Assembly (NCBI GenBank): GCA_036852015.1
Contig: JAANDG010000058.1
Location: forward strand, 248,001 to 312,000
DNA length: 64,000 nucleotides
DNA from: Pelodera strongyloides
Taxonomy: Eukaryota > Nematoda > Chromadorea > Rhabditida > Rhabditidae
Reading direction: 5' to 3'
Translations under genes and position numbers: made by a program
The notes under the pieces: model-generated
Seen by the model: the letters and a program-made list of their open reading frames with translations, nothing else
What the model was told of the DNA's origin: nothing
The model's database searches: none
Shown: positions 10,917 through 25,834 of the stretch, in pieces
How the letters are laid out: each line of letters begins with the position of its first letter
How positions within the stretch are numbered: position 1 is the stretch's first letter

Positions 10917-13900
10917 GCTAGGGTTCATTTTGGCGTTTTAATTTTTTCTGATTGTATATCTATGTCATGTCTAAGTCTCTTACTTCGTTAGCATCTTTAG
11001 CATATCTAACAACTGCAAACTACTGTACATCTGCTTTGAACTAAACTATTGGTGATTTCAATACATAATGAATGAAAATATAGCCATTAACATTGTTTGA
11101 TCAGAATTATCAGGCTATGAGATATAAGAGGTTGAGTTCTTGAATTATTGATTTTGATACGTTCTTTTATAAAGGGACTGTACTGGTGTGGTTTTTGGAA
11201 TCGTTTTTTATGCTAATTATTATACGACAAGACATGCCCTTTATCTTTGCAATTAGTAAAGAGATATTGTATGTTATTCGACGATAAAAAACCACGTTAC
11301 TTTCCCTTCCATGAAAGAACTTTGACTGAAGTTCATCATATGAACTACACCACTGATGATTGTTTTATATCTTTACTCGCTTTTTGTCTCTATATTTACA
11401 GTATACAGTTTCAATAGTATTCTCGTCATTGCATATATTTTGAGATTCTACTCGTTTTTAGATTTATTACTTGATTTCTTTTTCGTCTTCTGTTTTGTTA
11501 GCTGTCTGTAGATGATAGGTGAATATATATGTAATTAAAAAAATCATAAAAAAAAGTAAAACTGCATATATTAATCAGGTTTGTTGGAAAACCGCATAAA
11601 AATAAGAAAAATAAATAATATAAAAATAGATAAAGTTTGTTGGTGTAAGGTGTATAGGTTATACGTAGTAACTTATTGTAGTGTTATTGTTTTCGTTTGT
11701 TGTGTGAAATGCGATTGTTTAACTTTATAACTTTCTTTGTTCTCTATCTATATTTGACCAAATCCAGCACAGTTCGATCTCACTCTATTTATTTTTTTAT
11801 TTTTTTGCTGTGAAGTGTGATATGGTATCGATTTGTTACCGTAAGCTCATTTTCTGTACTCTCTATTCTATGTACTGTTTATGCTCTATCATCAAAGCAA
11901 TGTATATGCGTGTTATGTGCTAGATGGCTAGCTCAGCGCTTTTTGGTTCCTATATTTACGTCCAATACGTTTGCTACATTTCTTGCATTTTTTGGTTGTG
12001 ATTACTTGTCTCGACATTGAAGCGGAATGGTGCGTGGAAATGTATGTATGAATGATAGACATCTGCAATCACGTGAATAAGTGTTCCGTTCTGTGCCAAA
12101 ATAACCAAGCGGTCAGATAAATACAGAACTGCATATAATACTGGGGCTACAGTTGTACATACGCTTCACAAACACGTACCGCATCGCTTTAAAGCAAAAC
12201 TTTTTTTTTAAAGATGTATAGTTTTGTTTGTAAAAGCTGTGACCAACTCCACTCACTTTTTAGTTTGGTTCATTGTGTGATAATTTATATTGTAAAATAA
12301 GTCTACTTGGAGTTGGTTACGGCTTTTTATGTATAATTACTCGTCGCAGAACTGACTGAAACGGTGGTAATTGCTTTGATTTTATCTTGTTTACCGAACT
12401 CCTGTTTGTTATTTTGGGTCCACGCAGATTAGACGGTCTAAATTAGTAGAACTGCTAACATATGTATGTTTTCCTTTGGTAGGTATGTAGACTGCATCTG
12501 ATTCTAAAAAAGCGTAAAGTGTGAGACCCCCTTTAAAATTTAAAGTGCCTTTCTGTGCATGCATGTTTTTGGTTTAGATTTTTAGAGAATTTTACGGAGT
12601 TTTTGATTTAGTGTAAAAAAAAGGAATAAAAAGTTGCATGCGAATGAGTCATTATTTTGTTGGAGGATCTTGAAGACCACCAGAGTATGTGGAAGCAAAT
12701 GATTGAATTTGTTGTATACTAAAGGGATAAAAGAGATATGAATATAATTCACAAAGGTAGAAAGGCTAGGGGTTAGGCACCCCGCGGCATTAGTATCATT
12801 TTACTGGATATCTGTGCAGGTAGCAGGTGTATTCAACCACACTTTAAACTGATTGTTTCAGTTAACGTTTTTTTCATAAGGCTGGCTGATGTAGATAGAC
12901 AACACAAGATATGACCCTGATTAAGATGTGGTACTAATTATACTAAAACACGATACACTACCACGTTTTCGTATCGGAAAAGAAACCAAGTGGAATATCA
13001 GGGTTTCAGATTGTTGAAAGATTGCGTAAGCACTGGTACATAATCGATCAGCAATACGTTATGATGACCGGATGTAAGCTGCGAAAACCTGGCGCGAAAG
13101 TGTAATGTGGCGAGAAACGCGATGAAAAATGTGAGCTTTTTCCGAGAATCTTCTCGGGAAATAGACGGAAAATCCTCGGAAAGGCGTAGTTTCTCAGAAA
13201 ATGCTCGGGATTCATTAACGGAGATATTATTGTTAGCGGCGTACCGTAAAATAGGTTCTGTCGTAGGATGCTCGATCTATCATCTATGCAGAAGTTTATC
13301 TGTTCCGTTCGAATTCCTATACCGAGAAATAGAGAGTCTGTGCGTATTTCTTAATACGTAGATGGTAGGGCAGCGGTTCGGTTTCGGTCGTGTAGTGATG
13401 AAGTTTCAGAATATAATAGGCCCATCACGAAAACATGAGTACGAAAACTGACATGTAAATGCTTGGGAAAAGCTGAATTATCTTGTTAATAATAAAATAA
13501 ACCTATCGAACAGAGGCAGTGAAGGGGTGTATGTAAGGTATTGTGTCTGTTTTTGCAAATAAAACGATGAACTCATAAATTGTCTTTGAAACGAGCATGC
13601 CCTTTTAGTGATATAGGCCGCCGGCGCGCGCCTTTCTCTGTTTGTATTCTTATCGTACGCTGATTTTTTTCCTTTATGCTTTGCGCGCGCCGCTTATTCG
13701 GAATTAAAAACATAATTTTAATACTTATATTTCTATGCATTTTGCCTGCAAATTTCAGTTTGGCTCTTAACTATTTGAGGGTTCACTTTCGACAAACAAC
13801 ATGATGCCATATTTCAACCAACAATAATTTGATGTTCTGTGCCTATTAAGGCATCGTTTCGTAAGCTAAGACAACCCTGTCGAATCTCCCGCTCGCAAAA

Positions 13901-16900
13901 AAAGTGGAAGTGGCCAGGACATCACACCTCTTCGTCTTCTCTCTCCATGTGCTATAGTTCAAACTGGAAATAACTCCCATCCACAGAAAATAATATCCGG
14001 AAACCTACTTTTTTTTGTGTGGAGCTGAGCCTCCTGAAAAGTCGTTATTTGATTCTTACTTTTAGTTCCTGTTAAAAGGAACTAATTGTTCGAAGCTTAA
14101 ACCATACATGTCCGTATCCTTCCCTATCACTGAACTCTATTTAGTTCCTCGTCTCAAAACACATAAACAGTTTATTGATTTCTAAATCGCTTCGAAATCA
14201 CAAATCGCTCGTAAAACAATGTGTAAATTTATTGTTGAACTCGACGCGTTTATGTATTTACGATCTCGACGGCGCGTAAATTGTTTTGCACGAATTATGT
14301 GTCGTTATGCGTGAGAGTTTCCTGGAACAGTTTTCTCGTAGCGGAATTTGGTTATCATAATAACAGGCTTACTGTATCGTGGGTCTCGAGGATTTGGTTG
14401 GGGACAATTCGTTGCTCGACTTTGTGATTTTCCCCGGGGTTCAATAATGGGTAGGGTATGGTATATTGGTCAATTGGTGTGCAAATGAGAGGAACTGACC
14501 TGAGTGTGATACCGGAGCGTACCGTTACCGCATATTCAAATTCACGTATTTTCCCGTACCTAAGGTACGTAACTCTTACTTAAATCGTAGCTCATTTGGG
14601 CATCGAACCAGTTGTTGTAATGTATTGTAGTGAGTAGTTATTCCCGATCGTATTGCAGACCAAAGATAAGAATTGTTTTAACACCTTAAAAACTATCCCT
14701 AAGTTAACCATGCATTTGCTCTTGACCTCCGGCCTCCCAAGTTAAGTCATGAACATGTTTACAATAGTGTTACCTTGGCTGTTATCTGTGTGGATCTGCC
14801 TTTGAGTAGAGGGTGCCTTTTAACACTCTTCTTACCGCTCTCTAATTACAGGGGTTACGGTGTAAGTGGTAACTAGAAGCGTTGTGTAACAAGTGCTATC
14901 CTCCCTTTTATTCACACCACGGCCTCTTGGAGCCGGTTAGTTGAGTTGCGTAACTATTAGCACTTACCTACTCTACACAAGGAGAGATAAAGTGGTTTAT
15001 TTGGTACGAAATAGTAGTAGAATATGATACGTGCTAAGTACATGCACTGTTACCTTTAAGCTAACCATTGGCTTAAGTTGTAAGCTAAAGTGGGCTAGAT
15101 TAGGATTTGGGAAACTCTAGTGAAAAACATCGGGTGTTTTCAATGTTATTTGTCTAAATAGAATCACAGTATGTGTTGATTAAATATAAAGAGCGTATGA
15201 TGAAAATCCCCCACTTCCCTTTATAGTAACCGTAGCACAGTTCCCTTTAAAGACCGTGACACATCGTCCCCTTAAACGGAAAATAAATGTTTGTGCTGCT
15301 AAGTGAGATCGATGAGAGTGTCACTGGCGAGAGCCACAGATTTTATCGCAATTTCTTCGCGCTCTTCGTATTTCATTCACCTTTCCACCCTTTTTCCGTT
15401 TAACAGTCCTATGACTCGTTGATTTCGCGATGCCGCTGACAATGAGGGTTATTTTACATGTTTAATTTTATAAGTGATTGAATCTAGGGGCGAAATTATC
15501 AACTTTGCACTTCTGGCCTCCACAGTATCATTTGTCATACCGTAGGCTTTAGAGAATATCGAGGTGTGTAGGGTTACTGGTGGGTACCGTAGCTCAAACC
15601 CGTACTGTATTGTGATCTACCGTAATCTATTGACACTAGTTAATGTTCGCACCCGCAGGTGCACCTCCTCATATGCGTGGGTCAGTTGAGTAATATTTAC
15701 AGTAATCACACATTGGCCTTTACTCTTATTTGCATACAAACACTTGTCACAAATAAGGCGGTAACTGTTAGACAACTCATGGTAAGTGGGCTTAGTGGAG
15801 AGTGATTGTTCCCTTTATTTAGTTGTCCTATATACAGATTAAACCCTTTTTAGCACCTTGGTGGCAACATAAGGTGCCGACTCTTTTTGACCAACTGATG
15901 CCACGCACTCAAAGGCTCAAGTTCGTTTGAGAATTGGTTAAAACTTATGAAAACGTGACTATTGTTGTTTGATGTATGTACAGGAGAATTGCGGAATAAT
16001 GGTACGAAAATGTCAAAATCGAAACACACTTCTTACGAAAATGGCGCACTGTGAACCCATGCAAAATAAGAGCGTCCTCTACATATTTTCTAGATTAACT
16101 GTGACGCCTAATGCTTTTGTAGATTCGTAGTTAGGTTACGGTATGCACACTAGGATATATTTAGCGCAGTTCCTTGCTACCTCCAACTCTTCTATGCAAA
16201 TTCTAATTCCACCGTAACCCATACATGCAGATTATCGTGGTGTTGCAACATCCGGCGCCCTATATAACACTGTAGCCATTCAAATACGCATCCTTAGAAA
16301 TGTATGCTTTGCGTAACATACGCGCTTGTTCCCACCACACTAGCATTATATGCTAATTGCGAGTAAATAGGAATAAGTGGCAGATTAAGAGGGTTACGGT
16401 AGCGGGTTATGCAATACGGTAAATATGGTATCGACGTCTTGTATTTGAGCACTTGAGAGATATTAGCTCATTGTTCGTCTGCGTAAGTGTGAAGCATATG
16501 TGGTCATACAGTATCTAACATACGAAGTTCTAACTTAAAAAAATTTCCTTTTCGGTGGTACGCTAGGCTTCTCACAGCTCCCTCACTTTATAAACTATGC
16601 ATAACTCTACATCTTGAAAGCTAGTAATTTTTCTTGCGAAAGTTAAATAAACCATTATTTACTTTTGTCGCAGGTTTAAAGTGCTTGGAGTTGGAGTTAA
16701 TTAGAAGCTGCATATTTATAGTCCCTCCATATACTCAAAGTTATGGAGTTGCTAATGGTGTTGCCCAAGTTTTCTTCTCGCTCTAAAAGTTTGCCTTTGA
16801 GGTAGCGTAGTATCCACTTCTCGCTGACCCTTCTGTCCATCATGTGGACTTATATCCCCTTATCCTTACCTAATATCTTTGCTGTTCCGCCGGAAACTCT

Positions 16901-16928
16901 CTCTCTCCCTCTTTCTCTCCCTCTTTCT

Positions 16929-16973
<45 letters not shown>

Positions 16974-19900
16974 CTCTCTCTCCCTCTGTGTGTGTGCCCC
17001 AAGTAAGGAACACACCTGAGTATGATTACTGTGGATTATGCAAATTTTGTCAGAAGTTTTCTGCCTCACCCTCTTACTTTCGTCCTATCTCTCGTTGAAT
17101 ACGGAAGTATCTGATCGAACCGCTAGATCCAGGCTAATCCAGCGACAGTTAGGAAAACTTTCCAGATATGAGTTACAGATCAAACCTAAAGATATATGGT
17201 GATCCATGACGTGTTTGTGTTAGGTACACTTGGATAGTGGAGATATATGTGTAAAAGTGTGAACGTAGGTCTAGGATTCGAACACGCACAACCGGAACCC
17301 CACTTATACAAGTTATTTTTTTTATGGGACGCTGAAATAGTCACATAGCAGTGGGGTTAGCTCAACACATATTGTTAGTCGAGTAAGAATGTATCTATCT
17401 ACCCCTGCTGAAGGAATGCGCTCCAAACTCCTCCAGGTGCTTGTCTTGGTTAATACGATTGTCATGCAAAGTATTGCTTTGTTATTGACAAGTGCCCCTG
17501 GAAAACAAATTACATTTGAATTGAGCTTGTTAGTAAATGGTAGAATAGGTATAACTGCGTAAACATTTCCATATTTGATTAAACTACCTCCTCTAACAAC
17601 CTCTAAATTTAGCCACAGTTGTAATGTAATGAACACGTGTAAATAGTTGTATATAACTACAGATTTTTATGCGAATGCCTAACGTACACTTCATCGCTAC
17701 TTTTACAGTTTTTCCATGGCAAGACTCTCATACTTTCATCCTTTCTCATAATCATAACTTCTTATCAATTATCACAGGATAATTATAATTGGTTAATTAA
17801 ATTAATGCAAATTAACCATTTAATCAAAAAAAGCGATCCATCTTCTTCTGGTCAACTCGGCTCATTTATCTTATTCAACCCGCCGAGGACAGACGATTTT
17901 TGTATTTTTACCGAGAAGTGTGAACATGCGAAAAAAGGGAAATTGTCCTGAGGTCGGCACGGCGCTTTTGAGATAATGATCAGGGTCTGACGCCTTGCCG
18001 TTTGCGAGCCGGAACATTTCCTACCTCTCCCCTCACTTGAGATGAGACGCCCAACAAAAAAATTGAACTGTAAAATTCACCGGGGACGATTTCTCCCCGA
18101 GGACTATTGCTGAATAGGGAGAAGGTATGGGGAGAATTAGGCGACTGTACTCAATGCGATCCGGGTTTTAGAAGCTCGTAGTGCTTGGTACTTGATGTGA
18201 CTGATAGTCCTTTTACGGGTAGACTATCGCAGCTGACAGCGGACGCCTAGAATTGTTTGGCATTTTTACGCTGTGTTGGCTATGGAGACCATTTTTTATT
18301 TAGCTCATTTTAATAGTAATAATAGTATACTTCTTGGGAAAAATATCTTCCCTCACCTTACCGTAAACTCCATAGAGCCCAATTAAAGTTCCTACTAAGT
18401 TCCCTGCCCAAAATTACCTCACCAAGTTCACTCCCTAAATTCTCTCCACTAGCTTTTACCTCTCTAAAGTTGGCTCCTAAATTCCCTCCCTAAAGTTCCC
18501 CGAGGTGGGACCTCCAGAGTGGACCAATTTGTCGTGCGGCTTGCACTGGATCTGGTCCAACTTTCACGGGGCGATGATTAATTAGCGACAGTGAGTGCTG
18601 ATCACTCTGCTTCTCTCCATTTACGCAGTATCTAGTCGCTGACTGACCAATCCAGAGCTTACAACACCCTGTGTCAGATATTTGTTTTGGAGAATGGAAA
18701 CAGATACAAAGAGAGAAAGAGAGAGAGAAAAGAGATATAGGAAGAAGGGAGAGAAAAGAGAAAAAGGAAGAGAAAGTGGATCGAACTTATTCTGACCTTC
18801 CTCCTCCAATCATGAAAATATCAAAACAATTGATGAAACAAATGATGGGTCAATTTTTTGATACTAAAGTTTCCACCATAACAGAGCCTTTGTGTTTCTT
18901 CATGAAACTTCTTGAAATGGTAGAAATTGAATCGATTCGAACAGTAATTGTTTAGCTAGCAGGGCCAGTACACCTTGACGACTCCACGAATTTAACTGCA
19001 ATTTGAATAATTCACTCAAACGATGATGATATAGGTCTCGTAATTATCTTTGATTGGAAATTAGGCAAAGTCCCGCCCCCATTCCCCAATTGTACCAAGG
19101 CAAAATAATTGTTTTACACCAAGTTGGCCGTCTTGACAGATTGCTGACAAATCGTCGGCCGCGCTACGCAAATCATAATGGAATACATCTAGTGACCCAC
19201 CACCGGAGAGTGGAGATCTCGTCTGGGTCGTTTTTGTTATTTTCATGGTTCTGTCTCTTCTGTGATTGTGGCCTTTTGATTAGAATATCTCGTAGTTCTT
19301 AAGCTTAGTATTCTTATGATCATGGATACTAATTGCGAGCACACTGCACGTGTCTAAAAAAAAACAGGATACTAGGTCTAATTGCGGGTTTCTTGGGTTA
19401 TCAGTTAGGAGTATATGTACTACGAACGTGATACTTGATTATCTAGATAAATCTTCCTCAGTGTTTACTAACGAATGGAGGGAAATCTTGTTGAAGACTC
19501 CTACTTTAGAACATGTTTCTTATTAATCAGCCCGGAAACGTAAATATGATCTTATTGATTAGTAACACAAGATATGTGCTTTTTCGATCTGTCACCGGAT
19601 CGCACAAGTGCTACGAGAGTGCAGTTATATAATGCGCTAAATGAGGTGCAATGTTACAGCACCGCAATTAAACGGGCGCGGTGCGGGCATGTCAGTGCGA
19701 TGAGCCGTTGTTATGTAATTGGGGTGACTTCTATGATGCGCTATTACTACCGTAATCACACACAATCAGTCGTTTTTAATCAGAATATCTATAGAGAGTG
19801 AATGACAGGAAAAGGACTGATAGAAGGTTGTTTGATTGGTTAGAATGTAGTAGTTGGTTCCACTGCTAGACTTCGATTTCTAGAATTTGAAAATTAAGGA

Positions 19901-22900
19901 AACAGAAATGGGTTTGTAAGTCTGCTATGTTTGAAAGCATTTATGAACAGGTGATTAGTTGTGTACTTGTAATGCTGCATTACAATATCCGTCCGAAAAG
20001 AAATCCGAATGCAACTGAAATCCACAGACACATCATATTGTGGTTTTCTCGTCTTGCCTGGAGAACAAATTCGGAGTTATGCGCAATAATTCCTTCGAGT
20101 AAGAAACTTACAATTGTTTGTGAGTTTTCTAAGGTTCTTCGTAACTTGGGTGCTCTTCATTAGCATACTTTGTTACAGTACTCCTTCCCGGATTCGGGAC
20201 ATGTTCCCATGGTAGTTTATCTTCCCTGTTGCGGACTTCTATTATTCCAATTGAACAACTGTTATACTGGTGTCTCATAATGGTGGAGGGGTAGGTACTG
20301 GTGAGCTAACGCTGGCTGGCATAGCTCACCTCTTATACTCTGTGTTTATTATGGAATTTTCTCAATTTTCCCTTATATTTCTTCTTTTGTTCACTTTCAC
20401 ATAGAAGTAGTCTATTAGTACCACGCGTTACCAATCAAATTCTTCTAATTGAATCGATATCTGATACTGAATTTATCGTTTTCATCGAAGAAATTTTAGT
20501 GGGTGTTCAAATCGTGCAATTCAAAGGGATATGAGCCATCTCAAAAGTCACCATTTTTTCTTCAATTTGTGAAGATAAACAATCAATACATTTTAATATC
20601 ACTAGTTCTCTGATTTATCACCGAAGACGTTGTGCAATCACTTTCAATGTGGAGTTTAGCTTTGTAGTTCCCATCGTAAGTATCCTGGAGCGGAATTGGA
20701 ACTTTTAGGGGAACTTTTAGTTCACGACTTTCACGACTTTTATGAAAAAGCTCACGTTTGCATTCAGCACTAGAAAACCACTTTTTTGCCGCCTGTAACC
20801 TACAGTAGGACAGGCAGATGTTGGAGAAATTAAGCGGTGCGAAGACAACTTGGGTGGCCACAATGAACACATTTCAGCTTACTTTTTATAGTCGACTACG
20901 GTGTCGCACTTAAGTTTTGGATGATCGCCGAGCCCCAAGCCGAACACTTTAAAGATCCACATTACAAGTGTTTTATGAGGTCCTTTTTAAATGAATATGT
21001 TGGGGAAGTTAGGGACATACGACTCCTAACTTCTATTACTCTCTACTCGAGCTTTTAAAATCTTCACAAATGCCCTCGTCAGAAACAATTGCCTAACCCG
21101 CTTACTGAGAAAACTAGGCTAATCGGATGATATTGATGGCCGAGTGGCTAGTGATCGGGGCAGGTGCGCGATCAGTCGTCGGATCGGTTCCTGTGCGTGC
21201 TTGTTCCGTTCTTACGCGCCGCTGCCTAATTTGCTGTGACAACAGCGCACAAATATTATCGTGTTGCGATCGAGATGCGAATTCAATACTAATTCGGCGC
21301 GTAGCGCTCGAAAATAAGAAAGAATGCGAGTGTTCCGAAAACTTTTGCAGTTTTTTTATAATTCGATTAGTGGCAACACTGTGTGTGTATTTTTGTGAGC
21401 TCGAGGAATTTTCCGGAGCAATTTTGATGAGAAGATACCTAAATTTACAGAGAGATCTGGATCTAGAGCCCCGAAATTATCCTAGAGTCGATTATGATAA
21501 AGATGTTTTTGAGCATTATGATATAGATGTTTTTGAGCAATCTATTACTTTCTGATATAGAGCGCATGACCAGGCTAGCTTACTTTTCGGTTTATAAATA
21601 AGAGGAAGCGTACAATTAGCACTACAGTTAGCATTACAAGTTCTTTGAAATACAATGTACTCCTTTCCTTCCTATTCGTCTTTCGATTACTTCTTGAATT
21701 TTTTTCTTTTTATATATAACAACAGTTCAGTTGAAGTGCGAAGTGCTTCTTTGAATTTTGTGGTAGTTATTTGTAAATATTTGTTCGTTATGCAATGTGA
21801 TTATGTGATCCGACCTTTTACATCAATATGAGTGGCTCCTTATTGGGCGGATAATAGATAATATGCACGATTCAAGGGAGTTCACTATGGTTGAATGGTT
21901 AGCATTTCTTTCAATTGGCCGCTCTCCGCTGTCTCATTTGATTAGGCTAGGGCGCTAAGACTGAGAGCGCATCACTAAGCCACTGATTTTATCTGATCTT
22001 GGTATAATATTCAGAGATAATTACTAATAAACCGTCTAGTTTTACCAACTTTGTTTTCTCTCCGGTTAATTTATATTGTTATTTATTTTCTGTTCTGATT
22101 TAAAAGTTCTGTTGTATTTAAAAGTTTCCATATCGTATGCATTAGAAATTATAAGTCCAAATTAGTACTGGTCTGCACCTGGTTTGCTCCTTTCAGAGAA
22201 TATAGACTATCACTTTTGATAACGAAACGCTTTAGGCTTAGGTTTAGGATTGTTATGTTATTTTCACTGAAGTTGACAGTTGAATCCAACGGTCCCACCT
22301 ACAGAGCGTGGGTACGCCCACCCAGTTTATCACACGAATTGCACATCAAGTGTTTAGCGGTGAATCTACTTGACATATCCAATTATCCATGAATATTTCA
22401 AATTCTTTTCTGAAGAAGGAGTGATTGGTTAGCTATGCTTGACTTCAACGACGCAGCGAACTTCCTGTTGTATATTGTTTTTCAGGCTGAGAAATAAGTT
22501 TACTTTCGGAGTAAGATAATTGGAGTAATAGAAACTTGCAGTTCGTGATCATAAAAACATAGTCAATAAGAGGTTGTTATTTCAAAGTGTTGCGGAAAAT
22601 GATTTTCTTTTTCAGTGGAATGACGTTTATGTAATCGATATAGCTTACTCTACATAATTCATTTTTTCCAATTCTAATAAAACATATACATATTACATAT
22701 AGAACCATAAAGTCAAGACACGTAAAAGCAATACTGTTTAAGTTGCATCAATAATACCAAGAGTGCAGTAAAGTATAATACATTAGTTAGAAATAGGGCG
22801 GTTCCCGGGAGTTCCCTGTCATTCTGACGGGGAGGGTTTTCTCAATACGATTGTCACTTTATCACTGATGGGGTTAACTTCTTTGTTGACAATTGGCGGA

Positions 22901-25834
22901 CCAACACTAGGACGCATAGAAAAAGGGGCGTGGCCTCGGACGGAGTCTGGGCCAATGAGCGCTGGCGGCCACGCCTTCCGCCATGATCCATGTTGACATT
23001 GCTTCGCACAACTATTTGTCTAATCTTTTCTCCCCATCCTACAGTATAATCAATCATCATCAATTACACCAAACTTGTGCAAGCAACGTGATACCGTATC
23101 AGGACTGGGTTGTAGTTTGTAGACTGGAACAGTCGAGGAATTAACGCGTTTTTGTGTATGAATTTAAAATCGGTATTATTTGAAACAACGGGTCCCACCT
23201 TTCTTCTGCTGCTATTTTTTTTCTTTTTTTAATTTTAGAAAGCGCTTAGATTATGGTTAACGTTCGATTTCTTTGTACACTCGTCACACAATAGCGCTAC
23301 TTACATTTAGTTCACATAAATTAATACTTTACTGCGACTCATTCCAATAATATTTACGGAGTCAGTCAACTTACACACATGAGGCAGGTCTTATTTAGAG
23401 AGAAATTCTAACATTCTAGAGAAATTCTAGAGAGAAATCAAAGAGAAATTGTAAGGTTGATAACATAACATAATCCGTATTTTTATTTCCTAAACATCTC
23501 GCTCATAAACAAACTTTTCAAATATTTTCATTGTATGACGGAGATTTTCTCGTACTATGGCCGCTCATGCGTTCTAAATCTCATATTAATGTAATATATT
23601 ACATACAGTCGCTACATACAATAATATTTTCTTTCAACTGCCAATGAAAATATACTGAAATGTTTTTAAGAGATCAGCTTCAATGGATTTCTTATCCTTA
23701 ATATATTATTGTTACTTTCGTTTACGGTTTACCATGATAGTAATGAGTAATGACAACAAGATGTCTGGTGAACGTGCCCCTCTATCTATGTTCCGCTTTG
23801 AGTTATTTTATTTTGGGGAGCCCTTTTTGGTTTTTATTTTGTGTCGTTATAAATTAACATTTGATTGTTTGTTATTTTTATATACAAAGGCATCGCGGTT
23901 CTACCTCTTTTTTCTTATCTCTATAGTTTACCAAGGTGACTTACTCCAATTGCTGATTATGATGTGTTACTACTACGAATAGGTAAGGTAGCCCCATATT
24001 TAGCAGGGAATTGAACTCGTCCCTTGCCTTCACTAAATAAACTGCTCATTGTAATGCTAATAAATAGATCTTTTCTTTTACTGCAAATTAATATATACTT
24101 TATTGTTGCTGAAAAGCAGTAGCTCCCCTCATAACTCTCTCGATTCCCTTTTATTGCTGGCTCCCTTCGCGCTATCTTGATGGCTTATCACTAGCCGTGT
24201 ATGTTTGCTCCCCCTTAAATAAATTCTCCTTGATTGCTACCGGTTTTCACAGGCTACTGATTATTATTTTTGTTGGCACTTTTAGTCTTGGCCCCTCACA
24301 GCTTTACTGGCAAAACTATTATAAACGCAAAAATGAGTACATCGATATTGAAAATACCATAAAGCACTCTTCTACAATTGAGGAACATCATCTATAAAGA
24401 TAGTCTTGTATAAAGATAATGTCTTGAAGTCGAAGTACAGTGTTTGGATTGGTCTATCACATACATATAAGAAGAACATTTTTCAGAAGCTTTGTATTGA
24501 AAAAATTTACCTTTGTCATTGGATTGCAAAGGTCAGCTCTGCAATATGATAATAAAGCTAATATCTGTGGGGGTCCTGATCTAGTATTAGTTTAACAGTT
24601 TGTTTTCTTTGGACGGCACGTTTTACGTTTTTTTTTGCAAAGTTTAACCACTTCTTATTGGTATCCCCAACTGACAAAATTTTTATACCTCAACTCAACA
24701 GCCTTTGCATCCACCTTGGACATCTCAACGTGCACGATAACTCTCATAACACCGTATCCATTCTTGCGATCTCTCTCTCTCTCTCTCTACCTCCAACTCC
24801 CCCTCTCACTCTAGGCGCAGTGTGAAGTGCCCCAACTGTTTTCTGAGTCAATCAGTCGATGTTATTTCAACAGAGCTCATCTCTTCAGGGCTCGGATAAC
24901 TTACAAAGATATTGGACAAACGAACTGACAGCCAAGCAATCAACAATCAATCTGCAAGCACACAATCATTACTTTTCTCTACTGGAGATTTGCTCTCCTA
25001 GGATAAGGTTTAAGGGATCGGACCCTTGAAAACGACGATTGTTTACATTTTCCTTTGTGAACTTTTGTCAGTTGAGCTTTTGACAGTTGGCTAGGGTCTT
25101 CATTAGACGAGGTCTAAATCTGTTCCTTCAGTAGGAGTCTTTAGGACGTATGCATCATTGTAGTTGAATGTGGATGTAGTGCTCTTTCAGTGGATAATAA
25201 TATACTAAATGATTATGCAGCTTTGTGCAGTTGTTTGTTGTTTACTGTACAACTTGCTCGTTGTGTATCTCGTTAACATCATTGCTCTAGTGACCGTAAT
25301 CTGTTATTGACCTTAGCGAAGGAAATGATAGTTCTGTCTTATATTCTGTGAAATACGCTCCTACCGTATGTTTTCGGTGTCTCTCGCTATCTCTCTCTGT
25401 CTCTCTCTTCCTCTTCTCTTCCTCTGCCTCTCCCTATGTGTATATGTATTTCATTCACTAATCAAATCATCCTCAACCGATCATCGCCCCTTCTCCTCCT
25501 TTTCACATCAAATCGCACAAATTTATCAAAACGAAAGGCGAAAGAAAAGCTCTTCTTTTCCTGATTCCGACACTGCCCCACCCTTTAGGTCTACACACAC
25601 CTATAGATGTTTTTTGTCGAAAAAGATAACCCTGAGTTTGTTAAAGGATTCCCCTCAAATTACTTGTGCTGTGGAAATAATGTTTGTTTACCATTATCAC
25701 TCTATAAATACATATTTCCACTTTGATTTTCGATCGGGATCTGTATATGATGACAGTGTTTTTATGTTTTTATGTGCTGCTACGTTGTCGCAACCTCCAA
25801 TCCCATGAATATTTCCTCTTTTTCAGGTTTATGA
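10917..25834. other. Intergenic region between bcc-1 and unc-130
   Basis: About 15 kb with no exon set I can support on either strand. The first several hundred bases are AT-rich and probably include the bcc-1 3' UTR (AATAAA-like words near 11610). The rest holds a (CT)n block at 16899-16980, a GA-rich block near 18710-18780, a degenerate array of ttccctccctaaa-like units at about 18391-18500, GCGCGC-rich patches near 13618-13690, and isolated tRNA-like B-box or A-box remnants near 17270, 21136 and 21886. It may contain unc-130 regulatory sequence, but no specific site is recognisable. Confidence 0.6.
16897..16987. repeat. (CT)n microsatellite
   Basis: Nearly uninterrupted CT dinucleotides with ccctcttt variants. 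The minus-strand ORF across it (RERERER...) is a translation of the repeat, not a gene. Confidence 0.9.

Noticed and set aside
17270..17310. B box GTTCGAATCC on the minus strand
   Set aside because: No A box at the right distance; isolated match.
21127..21555. 142-codon plus-strand ORF
   Set aside because: No domain, signal or splice partner; starts inside a tRNA-like A-box remnant and has uneven composition. Treated as a chance ORF.
25368..25808. 146-codon plus-strand ORF before unc-130
   Set aside because: Its first third is translation of CT-rich microsatellite and the rest shows no family resemblance.
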